Source: an uncultured Ruminococcus sp.
GTDB taxonomy: Bacteria; Bacillota; Clostridia; Oscillospirales; Ruminococcaceae
DNA: 64,000 nt
NCBI GenBank assembly: GCA_910584195.1
Contig: CAJTYV010000002.1
Coordinates: 199,314-263,313, forward strand
Direction: 5' to 3'
Part shown: piece after piece, positions 1 through 7,645 of the stretch
How the letters are laid out: every line of letters starts with the position of its first letter
How positions within the stretch are numbered: position 1 is the first letter of the stretch
The notes under the pieces: model-generated
Database searches by the model: none
The model's input: only the letters and a program-made list of their open reading frames with translations
What the model was told of the DNA's origin: nothing
Translations under genes and position numbers: made by a program

Positions 1-430
1 AGTATCTGTCATATTCTTCGTCATTGTACTTCTCAAATTCTTCGGGAATTTCGCCTGTTTCACGGTACTCCTCAGCATACTGATCAGAATTAATGATAAT
101 ATAACTTATATCGCGGCTCATTGACCCGAACATCAATTGAGAAGCCGCCATAATTATGATAGTAAAAGCCGAAATAACAATTCCCGATACCGCAAACGCC
201 GTACCGCGCCATTTTTTCACAAGTGAAATTATTCCAAATACAATCGAAACAGGCGCGGCAATATAGGTACAGCAGCAACAGAAAACAATATTGACTATAC
301 TCATCACAAAACTGACAATAGCCGCCCATATCGGCTTCTGACCGTCTCCAATATTATAAAACTGCCTGTATGGGTCGTTATTGAAGCCGTTTGGATTCTG
401 ACTGTAATTATTGGGGTTATAATCTTCCAT
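1..430 (-). CDS. DUF4190-like small membrane protein, cut by the window start
   Basis: Reading starts at the ATG at 430 (GGTG ribosome site 7 bases before it) and stays open to base 1, so the C-terminus lies outside the window. The N-terminal 35 residues are rich in Asn, Tyr and Pro. Two hydrophobic segments follow, with a Cys cluster (FCCCC) in the first, and the sequence ends in an acidic Glu/Tyr-rich stretch. This layout, with a polar low-complexity N-terminus and two closely spaced membrane helices, resembles the DUF4190 family, whose function is unknown. It lies 20 bases downstream of metAA, on the same strand, and is probably the tail of that operon. Confidence 0.6.
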   Translation of the reverse strand, partial: MEDYNPNNYSQNPNGFNNDPYRQFYNIGDGQKPIWAAIVSFVMSIVNIVFCCCCTYIAAPVSIVFGIISLVKKWRGTAFAVSGIVISAFTIIIMAASQLMFGSMSRDISYIIINSDQYAEEYRETGEIPEEFEKYNDEEYDRY

Positions 431-450
431 AATCAACACCTTTTATTATT

Positions 451-1398
451 TTAAAAATCTGTTTCCCAAGTCCAGCTTCGTATCTCCAGCTCGTCCAAAT
501 TATACGGGGTACGCTGGTAAACACAGTAATTCAGCCAATTTGAAAACATCAGATTAGCCGTACATCTCCATGAGAAAAACGGGGTATTCTTCGGGTCGTC
601 ATTCGGAAAATAGTTGTATGGCATCTGAATATCCATGCCCTTTTTAAGGTCACGAAAATACTCAGAACCGATAGTATCGCGGTCATATTCCGAATGTCCC
701 GTAATAAAATACTGTCTGCCGTTTTTATTCGCAATAATATGAACGCCGGATATATCTGAACTTGTAAGAATTTCAAGCTGAGGCTCTTTTTCTATATCCT
801 CGCGGCGAATCTCGGTATTTCGGCTGTGAGGAACATAGAAAATATCGTCAAATCCTCTTAGCAAAAGGCTGTTCTCAACCTCCGCCTTATGAGGAAAAAT
901 TCCGAACATTTTCTGAGCCAGCGGATATTTCGGTATTCCAAAATGATAATAAAGACCTGCCTGCGCCGCCCAGCATATATGGAGAGTTGAAAAAACATGC
1001 GTCTTTGACCACTCGAAAATACGTGTTATTTCTTCCCAGTAATCCACATCTTCATAATTCAGAAGCTCAACAGGCGCGCCTGTTACTATCATACCGTCAT
1101 AGCGGTGATCCTTTATCTCATCAAAGGTCTTGTAGAAGCTTTCAAGATGATGCCGCGATGTGTTTTTCGATACGTGAGACGCCATTTGCAGCAGTTCAAT
1201 GTCAACTTGAAGAGGCGTATTGCTTAGAAGTCTCAGAAGCTGACATTCCGTCTCTATTTTTTTCGGCATTATATTAAGTATAACAACTTTAAGCGGACGA
1301 ATATCCTGATGTTCAGCCATTTCCTTTGACATTACGAATATATTCTCTTCTCCGAGCGTCTTAAACGCCGGAAGCTCCGATGAAATTCTGATCGGCAT
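451..1398 (-). CDS. metAA: Homoserine O-acetyltransferase (MetA family, acetyl-CoA type)
   Basis: Activates homoserine for methionine synthesis in the cytoplasm. The 315-residue length is typical of the MetA family. The catalytic Cys142 sits in HICWAAQAGLYYHFGIPK, and His235 and Glu237 sit in GHSEYD. Residue 111 is Glu (GAPVEL). In characterised MetA enzymes Glu111 goes with acetyl-CoA and Gly111 with succinyl-CoA, so acetyl transfer is inferred here. The gene starts 16 bases after an unknown small gene in the rluB operon. No SAM riboswitch or T-box is visible directly upstream, unlike metK in this window. Confidence 0.93.
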   Translation of the reverse strand: MPIRISSELPAFKTLGEENIFVMSKEMAEHQDIRPLKVVILNIMPKKIETECQLLRLLSNTPLQVDIELLQMASHVSKNTSRHHLESFYKTFDEIKDHRYDGMIVTGAPVELLNYEDVDYWEEITRIFEWSKTHVFSTLHICWAAQAGLYYHFGIPKYPLAQKMFGIFPHKAEVENSLLLRGFDDIFYVPHSRNTEIRREDIEKEPQLEILTSSDISGVHIIANKNGRQYFITGHSEYDRDTIGSEYFRDLKKGMDIQMPYNYFPNDDPKNTPFFSWRCTANLMFSNWLNYCVYQRTPYNLDELEIRSWTWETDF

Positions 1399-1414
1399 AT
1401 CAATCGCCTCCTTT

Positions 1415-1795
1415 TCAGTTGACTTTTTTGTTTTTGCACGAAGCGCAGCCGTTCATAAAACTGTCCAAATTTTCACAGATATTAGTATTATCCGTTAAAA
1501 ATTTCAGCTTTCTAAGATTTACCATTAAATCGTCAGGCAGTTCAAAAATCATGGTTTCGATGCCTTTCAGCACACTTTTAAACATTACTGACCGTACCAA
1601 ACCGTCACATAGCATAAGATCTCCGCCATCGTCATAACCGTAGACCATAGTACGATCAGCTCCATAGGCATAAGCAATAAATCCGACAGACTTTCCGCAG
1701 TCGATCGCTTCAGTTATATGAACATTGTTTGTTCCTGCCGCTTCAATGATACGCTCGTAACCCGAAGTATCAAATTTTTCCTGAATTTCCAGCAT
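1415..1795 (-). CDS. Unknown 126-residue protein between rluB and metAA
   Basis: I do not recognise a family. The ATG at 1795 is 6 bases after the rluB stop, and its ribosome site (AAGGAG) lies inside the last codons of rluB, which supports translation as part of the operon. The protein has no signal peptide or membrane segment. The C-terminus is Lys-rich with a CASCKNKK motif (CxxC), preceded by other cysteines, so metal or redox binding is possible but not shown. The central part (residues 33-65) is Gly/Asp/Tyr-rich and could belong to a small alpha/beta domain, perhaps acetyltransferase-like; that is only a guess. Confidence 0.7.
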   Translation of the reverse strand: MLEIQEKFDTSGYERIIEAAGTNNVHITEAIDCGKSVGFIAYAYGADRTMVYGYDDGGDLMLCDGLVRSVMFKSVLKGIETMIFELPDDLMVNLRKLKFLTDNTNICENLDSFMNGCASCKNKKVN

Positions 1796-1801
1796 TTTAC
1801 C

Positions 1802-2533
1802 TTATTTCTCCTTGCCGACAGCAGTTCTCAGCGCCCTCAGTTCATCGGCGGTCAGCTCTCGCCAAGTACCGGGTTTCAGCATGCCGAGACGAATTGGTCC
1901 TACGCTTATTCGGCGAAGTCTTGCAACTTCAAGTCCTACAGCTTCACACATTTTGCGTATCTGACGGTTTCTGCCCTCACGGATTGTTATGAGCAGCACG
2001 ACTCTTCCCGGCTGCTTTTCTTTTACCACAATGTTTGCAGGCAAGGTCTTTCTTCCGTCTATCTCAACTCCACCGGAAAGCTTCACAAGCTGTTCGTCGC
2101 TTATATCGGGACGAACGGTAACTCTGTACGTCTTTGTTATATGACGGCTCGGATGCATTATACTGTTAGCAAGCTCACCGTCATTGGTGAAAAGCAGCAA
2201 TCCCTCGGAATTTCTGTCAAGCCGTCCAACAGGGTATACGCGCTCTTCCACGCCATCCAAAAGATCCATAACGCAGCGGCGGTCAAGCTCGTCTGAAACG
2301 GTAGTGACATAACCTCTCGGCTTATTCATCATAATATATACAAAATTTCTTTTGCGGGGCATAACGAGTTTTTCACCGTCAATGGTGATAAGATCCTGAA
2401 AACTGCATTTATCCCCTAACTTCACGGGATGTCCGTTCAGCTTTACCCTGCCCTTTGAAATAAGCTCCTCAGCCTTTCTCCTTGAACAATATCCGCTGTC
2501 GGCTATCATTTTTTGAATTCTTATTTTTTCCAT
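1802..2533 (-). CDS. rluB: 23S rRNA pseudouridine synthase, RsuA/RluB family
   Basis: Isomerises a uridine in 23S rRNA, most likely in the peptidyl-transferase region as for RluB. The N-terminal S4 RNA-binding domain covers about residues 3-60 (QKMIADSGYCSRRKAEELI). The catalytic domain holds Asp106 in the family signature PVGRLDRNSEGLLL, and the conserved KPRGYVTT and GRNRQIRKMCEAVG stretches. The start overlaps the dacF-like stop by one base (TAATG), suggesting translational coupling. The order carboxypeptidase then rluB downstream of scpAB is also known from Bacillus. Confidence 0.93.
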   Translation of the reverse strand: MEKIRIQKMIADSGYCSRRKAEELISKGRVKLNGHPVKLGDKCSFQDLITIDGEKLVMPRKRNFVYIMMNKPRGYVTTVSDELDRRCVMDLLDGVEERVYPVGRLDRNSEGLLLFTNDGELANSIMHPSRHITKTYRVTVRPDISDEQLVKLSGGVEIDGRKTLPANIVVKEKQPGRVVLLITIREGRNRQIRKMCEAVGLEVARLRRISVGPIRLGMLKPGTWRELTADELRALRTAVGKEK

Positions 2534-3675
2534 TAATTAAAAATATCCTTTACCTTAGAAATAATTTTTTCCCATTTATTTTTTTCTTTTTTATCTGCCC
2601 CGGACTTATAGTCTGCATTCTCGGCAGCGTACAGGGGAATTCGGCGCAGTTCTCGTCCCTCGCAGGAAATAATAAGCTCAGCAGCCTCATCGCCCTCATT
2701 TATCGGAGCATACACAAACGGCGGAGCAGCTACGGTATACTCAAAACTTTCGGGGGAAGCTGACAATACAGTAAGATCCTCTACATTGCCACCGGCGGTC
2801 AGCCTTATAAAATCTCTGTCCGAACCTGCAACTGCCGCTGACATCTCCTGCGGGATTTCCGGAGAAACAGTCCTTACCTTACTAAAACAACTGTCATAAA
2901 GCTTCATATGGTCGTTCCAATCATCAGGAGCATTCAGGGTAACGCATATAAGCCGTTTTCCGTCACGCTCACACGCAGACACAAGGCATCGTCCGGCTTC
3001 ATCTGTAAATCCTGTTTTAACTCCATATGTTCCGCTGTACAAAGCCAGAAGCTTATTAGTATTTTTGAGCCAACGCGTATACGGAGGATTTCCGTATTCA
3101 AGCTTTAACGTCTCCGAAGAGCATATTTCCCGAAAAATATCGTTTTTAAGAGCCTCCGCCGCCAAAACAGCCATGTCGCGCGCGGAAGAACCGTGTCCTA
3201 CGCCCTCCAAACCGGAAGGAGTAACAAAATAGGTTTTAGTCAGCCCCATAGTCTCCGCACGATCGTTCATAATATCTGCAAATGCTTCAATACTTCCGGC
3301 TATTTCAACAGCAGCAGCATTTGCACCGTCATTTCCCGATGGAAGAAGCATTCCGCAGGCAAGAGCATATTTAGTAACAGTATCTCCTTCCTGCAAACCC
3401 ATAGACGAACCTTCAACATGAATTGCATCGGAGTCTACAGTAAAAGGCGTATAAAGATCGCCGCTCTCAAGACAAATAAGAGCGGTCATGATTTTTGTAG
3501 TGCTTGCCATAGGAAGCTTTTCGTCACCGTTCTTTGAGTAAACAAGCTCTCCGGTATCAGCAGAAATAACAGCCGCCGCTTTGGCGGAAATATCAATATT
3601 TTCTGCATGAACATAAGGAATATGAACAAATGCAAGACAGCACAACGCAGCTGATGCAGCTAAAACTTTCTTCAT
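2533..3675 (-). CDS. D-alanyl-D-alanine carboxypeptidase (DacF/DacB, S11 family)
   Basis: Trims the terminal D-Ala from peptidoglycan stem peptides outside the membrane. A signal peptide covers residues 1-26 (hydrophobic core VLAASAALCCLAFV, cleavage near VHA-EN). The three active-site motifs are present: S58-T-T-K61, S113-G-N115 and K220-T-G222. The C-terminal 130 residues form the usual beta domain and end in a Lys-rich helix that may anchor the protein peripherally. The start at 3675 was chosen over one 22 codons upstream because GGAGG lies 8 bases before it and the signal peptide begins there. Linkage to scpAB and gerW suggests the sporulation-type DacF/DacB group. Confidence 0.92.
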   Translation of the reverse strand: MKKVLAASAALCCLAFVHIPYVHAENIDISAKAAAVISADTGELVYSKNGDEKLPMASTTKIMTALICLESGDLYTPFTVDSDAIHVEGSSMGLQEGDTVTKYALACGMLLPSGNDGANAAAVEIAGSIEAFADIMNDRAETMGLTKTYFVTPSGLEGVGHGSSARDMAVLAAEALKNDIFREICSSETLKLEYGNPPYTRWLKNTNKLLALYSGTYGVKTGFTDEAGRCLVSACERDGKRLICVTLNAPDDWNDHMKLYDSCFSKVRTVSPEIPQEMSAAVAGSDRDFIRLTAGGNVEDLTVLSASPESFEYTVAAPPFVYAPINEGDEAAELIISCEGRELRRIPLYAAENADYKSGADKKEKNKWEKIISKVKDIFN

Positions 3676-3805
3676 AATACAAACCTCCGTAATAATACTC
3701 AAAGCAGAACGCTTAAATTTAACTTGACGTAACAATGACAAAACGGCGTATCTGCGTTTTTCTTCATTTTATGCGGAGGTTGTACTTATTATGCCGAATT
3801 TCGCA

Positions 3806-4222
3806 TTAGTCGTTTATTTCGACCTCAGCCGAGGAATCGGATGCACCCCTTTTCTTTGCAATAATACTCTGTATCTTCTCAACAATTCCGGGAACTGCAC
3901 TTACAGCAGAACTGATAGGATCATTGGCTGAATCCATAGTTACCATTTTAACGTCTCCGCTGGGGGAAATAACCAGAAATCCCTCAGGTTTGATGCTCAC
4001 ACCTGCACCTGCGCCTCCGCCAAAAAGCTCCTTATCATATTTTGACGGCAAATCAGACCCACCGGATGCAAATCCGTATGATACCTTAGAAATGGGAATA
4101 ACGGTGGTACCGTCCGGAGTAGTAATGGGATCGCCGATAATAGCGCTCGTATCAGCCATTTCCTTAATTTTTTCCAACGAGACGCCAAGCATCTCATTAA
4201 TTGTTCTCTTTTCCGAAGCCAT
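3806..4222 (-). CDS. ytfJ: GerW/YtfJ family protein
   Basis: 138-residue protein of the GerW (YtfJ) family, a spore-associated family in Bacillus that also occurs in non-sporulating relatives. Family hallmarks are the segment IGDPITTPDGTTVIPISKVS, the Gly-rich FGGGAGAGVSIKPEGFLVI and a C-terminal amphipathic helix ending in a charged tail. No signal peptide. The start is 4 bases downstream of the DUF2953 gene stop. In many Clostridia these two genes are neighbours and encode an interacting pair, so a shared role is likely. A 130-base gap separates it from the carboxypeptidase gene. Confidence 0.9.
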   Translation of the reverse strand: MASEKRTINEMLGVSLEKIKEMADTSAIIGDPITTPDGTTVIPISKVSYGFASGGSDLPSKYDKELFGGGAGAGVSIKPEGFLVISPSGDVKMVTMDSANDPISSAVSAVPGIVEKIQSIIAKKRGASDSSAEVEIND

Positions 4223-4226
4223 ATTA

Positions 4227-5018
4227 TTACCTCACTTCTAATTTTTTCTTTTTTCTCGATGGAATAAATATTTTAAAAATGTATATTAACAGGAACCATA
4301 TTCCTGCAATAATCGGAGTCATAAGATTAAAGCTGATCTTGACAGAAGCATCCCAGCAGCTTTTACTTACGGAAAAACCGGGTATTATATCAATGGTTTT
4401 AAGCTTAACATTGAATAAAACGCTAAGCCATCCCAAAAGCTGATAAACTGCTCCGCTTACTCTGCCGTAATTCAAGGCGCACTTATATGCATCCTCATTG
4501 GCGATAATAAAATCAATATAAAGTTCGCTCAACTTTATTCCCTTGAAAATTTTAAGAACCGGTCTGTCCGCCGCCTCCCATAACTCAATTATTGATTCAA
4601 GTTTTGATTTTTTCTCTTCCGATTCAGCATTTGTACGCTTTTTTTTTGATTTTTTAGGAACAGAATTTTTTTCTTTTTCAGAAGCATCGTCATTTTCTTC
4701 GGGAATATTATCCGCTGATTTTAGTTCCGAACCTTCTGTTTTGTCTTTTTCAGAAGTTTCTTCGGATCGAAAAATATCCGACTCGTCACATATCTCATTT
4801 GAGTCTTCTTTTTGCGAAACTTTATTTTTCCTGCCTTTAAGTTTATTTAAAATTCCTCCGCCATTTGAATCAAGCACAGGCAGAAACGAATACTTCACGC
4901 TATAGCTGAATTTTCCGCCGATGTAGCTTATTTTAGCCGATGCAGGCAAAATAAGCGCCAAAAGGATAAGACCCAGAACCGCAAGGAGTATCCACATCAA
5001 TATTTTAAGCACGATCAT
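4227..5018 (-). CDS. DUF2953 domain protein, membrane anchored
   Basis: An N-terminal membrane helix (residues 1-25, ILMWILLAVLGLILLALIL) is followed by a short beta-rich stretch, then a long Lys/Glu/Ser-rich linker (about residues 60-135). The C-terminal DUF2953 region includes YIDFIIANEDAYKCALNYGRVSGAVYQ, split here by position: residues 167-195. A second hydrophobic segment near the end (IIAGIWFLLIYIFKIFI) is followed by a basic tail. The family function is unknown, but it is regularly paired with GerW/YtfJ, as here. The linker is unusually long and charged and is probably disordered. Confidence 0.85.
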   Translation of the reverse strand: MIVLKILMWILLAVLGLILLALILPASAKISYIGGKFSYSVKYSFLPVLDSNGGGILNKLKGRKNKVSQKEDSNEICDESDIFRSEETSEKDKTEGSELKSADNIPEENDDASEKEKNSVPKKSKKKRTNAESEEKKSKLESIIELWEAADRPVLKIFKGIKLSELYIDFIIANEDAYKCALNYGRVSGAVYQLLGWLSVLFNVKLKTIDIIPGFSVSKSCWDASVKISFNLMTPIIAGIWFLLIYIFKIFIPSRKKKKLEVR

Positions 5019-5037
5019 TCACACCGCACCCTTCTCA

Positions 5038-5586
5038 TTAATTTTCCATGTCAAATTCCAGCTGCTCCTTTTCTTTGAAATCCGAAAGCGGCGGCAGCTC
5101 AGCAAGTGAAGTTAATCCAAAGCTTCGCAGAAAAATCGAGGTAGTGCGGTATACAACAGGCTTTCCGGGAACGTCAAGTCTGCCTGCCTCCTCAATAAGT
5201 CCCTTTTCAACAAGATTATTGACAACCGATGAACTGTCTACTCCCCTTACATTTTCTACAAATCCTTTGGATACAGGCTGATTATAAGCAATTATCGTCA
5301 GAACTTCCATAGCTGCATTAGACAAAGGTACGTTTTTCTTAGTTTCCAAAGCTTCACGAATCTGAGAAGCATACTCCTCCCGGGTACACATTTGATAACT
5401 GCTGTCAAGCTTTTTTATTATAATACCGCTGCCGTGATCATCATACCTCTCATTAAGAAGCCTTATCATTGATGGCAGCGTCCCCGCATCCACAGCTGTT
5501 GCCTGCGAAAGCCTATAAAGCTCTATAGGTTCTCCGCTTGCAAACAAAACAGCTTCTATTGCGCCAAGTTTTTCCTTGATTTCCAA
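5038..5586 (-). CDS. scpB: Segregation and condensation protein B
   Basis: Partner of ScpA in the SMC condensin complex that compacts and segregates the chromosome. The 182-residue length fits. Two winged-helix domains are visible: residues 1-85 (KLGAIEAVLFASGEPI at the start) and 90-170, with the family stretch AAMEVLTIIAYNQPVSK followed by RGVDSS and LIEEAGRLDVPGKPVVYRTT. The start lies 31 bases inside scpA, a typical overlap for this pair. Confidence 0.96.
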   Translation of the reverse strand: MEIKEKLGAIEAVLFASGEPIELYRLSQATAVDAGTLPSMIRLLNERYDDHGSGIIIKKLDSSYQMCTREEYASQIREALETKKNVPLSNAAMEVLTIIAYNQPVSKGFVENVRGVDSSSVVNNLVEKGLIEEAGRLDVPGKPVVYRTTSIFLRSFGLTSLAELPPLSDFKEKEQLEFDMEN

Positions 5587-6314
5587 CGTCTGTGTCCCTC
5601 CCCGTTTCGCTCGCCTTTAAAGAATATCAAAGTATTATCCTCGCTAATGGTAATGCGTCCGGATCTTGTAAGCTCAAGCACTGCAAGAAATGTTGCCACC
5701 CTTGCTGATCTGTCAGTAACTCCCTCATAAAGCTTGTCCATTGAAGCTTCGCCCGTTGAGTAAAGCTCACGAAGTATATGAACAACTTTCGTCAGCACAG
5801 GAACGATCCTGCGCTTTACAACAGAATTTATTTTTCTTTCAATATTGCTTCGGCGATTCTCCGGCTTAACTTTTTTTGTTGATATACCGCCATATGCCGC
5901 TGCAAGTACCTGCGGATCGTGAACGAGTGAATATGTCATATCTGCCGCGATTTTCATAGGGTTGCGAACGAAAACATCACTGCTTATATTCCTTTTTGCC
6001 AAAGCCGCAGCTGCCAGCTTGCATAAGGAAAGTTCTATCAGTTCGCCTTCAAGTTCTTTTTTCATCTGCTCCGCTTCTTCTGGCTTCGGGAGAAGCGCTG
6101 CGGTCTTAATATATATCAGTCTTGCTGCCATTTCAAGAAATTCGCCTGCAAGCTCAAGGTTCTGCATGTGAGCCTCATCTATAAAAATGAGGTATTGCTC
6201 TAAAAGCTTGGAAATTTCAATGTCGTATATATTTAACTTATGTTTAACGATAAGACTGAGAAGAACGTCAAGAGGTCCTTCAAAAACATTTAATTTATAG
6301 TTTATCTTCTCCAT
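5556..6314 (-). CDS. scpA: Segregation and condensation protein A
   Basis: Kleisin subunit bridging the SMC heads. The family N-terminus KLNVFEGPLDVLLSLI begins at residue 7 from the chosen ATG at 6314. That ATG follows the stop of the upstream membrane-protein gene by one base (TGATATG). An alternative start 20 codons earlier would add a stretch not seen in the family. The middle contains the usual helical neck and charged linker (AALLPKPEEAEQMKKELE). The C-terminal winged helix ends near LIFFKGER. The absence of a strong ribosome site suggests translation by coupling to the upstream gene. Confidence 0.95.
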   Translation of the reverse strand: MEKINYKLNVFEGPLDVLLSLIVKHKLNIYDIEISKLLEQYLIFIDEAHMQNLELAGEFLEMAARLIYIKTAALLPKPEEAEQMKKELEGELIELSLCKLAAAALAKRNISSDVFVRNPMKIAADMTYSLVHDPQVLAAAYGGISTKKVKPENRRSNIERKINSVVKRRIVPVLTKVVHILRELYSTGEASMDKLYEGVTDRSARVATFLAVLELTRSGRITISEDNTLIFFKGERNGEGHRRWKSRKNLAQ

Positions 6315-6315
6315 A

Positions 6316-6978
6316 TCAGGTGAAAATAAAGGGAATCCAGAAAGTCGTTTTATATAAAACGCCGTAGTGAACAAGATAAATAAGCCAGCCTAACGGATCT
6401 ATAAGTCCTCGTGTAAGATCACCGATAAAGAAAAGTACAAAAAGCACGATCAGTGAAACCTGGTCAACCATACGCTGATTATAGTGATACCAGCGAACAA
6501 ATTTCTGTCCTGCAAACATATAAAGCAGCGTAAATCCGTCCATTCCGGGAATAGGCAAAAGATGTATCACACCAAGACAAGTATTTATCTCCGCAAGAGT
6601 GCTGAAAATGATTGAAATAGCTATTCCTGCATATCCGCTTACGGTGTATGAGATAATGGAAGCAATATTCAGACATATTATAGAAGAAATAAAATGCGTT
6701 ATCGGATCTGTGAGTGAAATCAGCACAACTCCCCTTTTATAGCTTTTCATACGACCGAAGTTAATGGGCATTGGTTTTGCCCAGCCGAATCCGCACAACA
6801 TGATAGCAAGCGAACCGAGCAAATCAAGATGAACCATCGGATTCAGCGTAATACGTCCTGACCTTTCCGCGGTGTCGTCCCCCTGCCATTTTGCGACAAG
6901 TCCTTTGATCGAGTTCGTTACCGGCAGAACCAGGAGCAGCATCAATGCTCTTGAAAACATTTTCCAAAAAAAATTCAT
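6316..6978 (-). CDS. Site-2-protease-like membrane protein lacking the HExxH motif
   Basis: The protein aligns by eye with the small prokaryotic M50B group: a first hydrophobic helix, then GDDTAERSGRITLNPMVHLD, which matches the family GDPTAKRxGRLTLNPxxHxD segment, later LLPIPGMDGFTLL (family LLPIPPLDGG), and four to five membrane helices. In active members the helix before GDPTA carries HExxH. Here that position reads NSIKG, so two zinc-ligand His and the catalytic Glu are missing, while the third-ligand Asp region is kept. It is most likely an inactive protease homologue. Start at 6978 is chosen because AGAGG lies 7-11 bases upstream. First gene of the scpAB operon. Confidence 0.82.
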   Translation of the reverse strand: MNFFWKMFSRALMLLLVLPVTNSIKGLVAKWQGDDTAERSGRITLNPMVHLDLLGSLAIMLCGFGWAKPMPINFGRMKSYKRGVVLISLTDPITHFISSIICLNIASIISYTVSGYAGIAISIIFSTLAEINTCLGVIHLLPIPGMDGFTLLYMFAGQKFVRWYHYNQRMVDQVSLIVLFVLFFIGDLTRGLIDPLGWLIYLVHYGVLYKTTFWIPFIFT

Positions 6979-7010
6979 AATTTGACCTCTCAAAAATTAA
7001 AGTTATTTTT

Positions 7011-7039
7011 ATTATACAACATTTTGAAATATTTTTCAA
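7011..7039 (-). promoter_or_regulatory. Promoter of the M50-like/scpAB operon
   Basis: On the minus strand TTGAAA (-35, 7034-7039), a 17-base spacer and TATAAT (-10, 7011-7016) form a near-consensus vegetative promoter about 30 bases before the first start codon. Confidence 0.75.
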
Positions 7040-7044
7040 GTACT

Positions 7045-7079
7045 ATTTGAAATTTCACACAAAAATCATAATTTCAAAT
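7045..7079. repeat. Perfect 10-bp inverted repeat upstream of the scpAB promoter
   Basis: ATTTGAAATT (7045-7054) and AATTTCAAAT (7070-7079) form a perfect inverted repeat with a 15-base loop just upstream of the -35 box. A related half-site (ATTTTGAAAT) sits at 7021-7030 between -10 and -35. It could be an operator, but AT-rich sequence makes chance likely. Confidence 0.35.
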
Positions 7080-7159
7080 TCGATTTGCCTCTCCGATTTA
7101 CAGCTTTTCAATAAACCAAAAAGAAAATTTCCGAAAGCTATCTTCCAAATTTTTGGCAT

Positions 7160-7190
7160 AAAAATAAAGGACAGCCTTCAGACTGTCCTA
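7160..7190 (-). terminator. Intrinsic terminator of rpmB
   Basis: Stem AGGACAG (7168-7174) with CTGTCCT (7183-7189), 8-base loop, followed on the minus strand by a U-rich run. It lies 17 bases after the rpmB stop. Confidence 0.85.
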
Positions 7191-7206
7191 AATTCTCTTA
7201 ATGTAA

Positions 7207-7392
7207 TTAAGCTCTCTCAACCTTACCCGAACGCAGGCATCTTGAGCAAGCGTAAATATGACAAGGAGTACCCTTGACGATAGCCTTAACACGCTTTACA
7301 TTAGGCTTCCATGTTCTGTTTGTGCGTCTGTGAGAGTGAGAAACCTTAATTCCAAATGTTACTCCCTTTCCGCAAATACTGCACTTTGCCAT
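7207..7392 (-). CDS. rpmB: 50S ribosomal protein L28, zinc-binding form
   Basis: 61-residue L28. The start at 7392 gives MAKCSICGKG and has AAGGAGGTG 6-14 bases upstream; the longer frame begins before the ribosome site. A zinc ribbon is formed by CSIC at the N-terminus and CSRC near the C-terminus, the Cys-containing version of this protein. The internal segment VSHSHRRTNRTWKPNV is the L28 signature. Transcribed alone, with its own promoter and terminator. Confidence 0.96.
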   Translation of the reverse strand: MAKCSICGKGVTFGIKVSHSHRRTNRTWKPNVKRVKAIVKGTPCHIYACSRCLRSGKVERA

Positions 7393-7466
7393 CAGGCTGC
7401 ACCTCCTTACCTTAATCAATAGCTTTTTACAAGCTAAAAACAGCTTTTTAAATAAGCAACATTAAT

Positions 7467-7495
7467 ATTATATCATATACTTCCTGAAATTGCAA
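7467..7495 (-). promoter_or_regulatory. Promoter of rpmB
   Basis: TTGCAA (7490-7495), 17-base spacer, TATAAT (7467-7472) on the minus strand, about 75 bases upstream of rpmB. Confidence 0.75.
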
Positions 7496-7529
7496 GCTTT
7501 TTTTCAAAAAAATATTAAAAATTTTCTTT

Positions 7530-7566
7530 TAGCAAAATAATCGAGAGGGAACGGCATCCCTCTCGT
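7530..7566 (-). terminator. Terminator of the double CE12 esterase gene
   Basis: CGAGAGGGA (7542-7550) pairs with TCCCTCTCG (7557-7565) across a 6-base loop, followed on the minus strand by an AU-rich tail. It lies about 80 bases after the gene's stop. Confidence 0.75.
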
Positions 7567-7645
7567 TCAAAAACTGTTCTCACAGAAGCTAAACTGCTTT
7601 CGCTCACAATTTTATTGAGAAAAGTTCTTAAAAATATTAATACAG

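Noticed and set aside
1718..2296. Plus-strand frame opposite rluB
   Set aside because: Antisense to a conserved enzyme with complete motifs and no ribosome site of its own.
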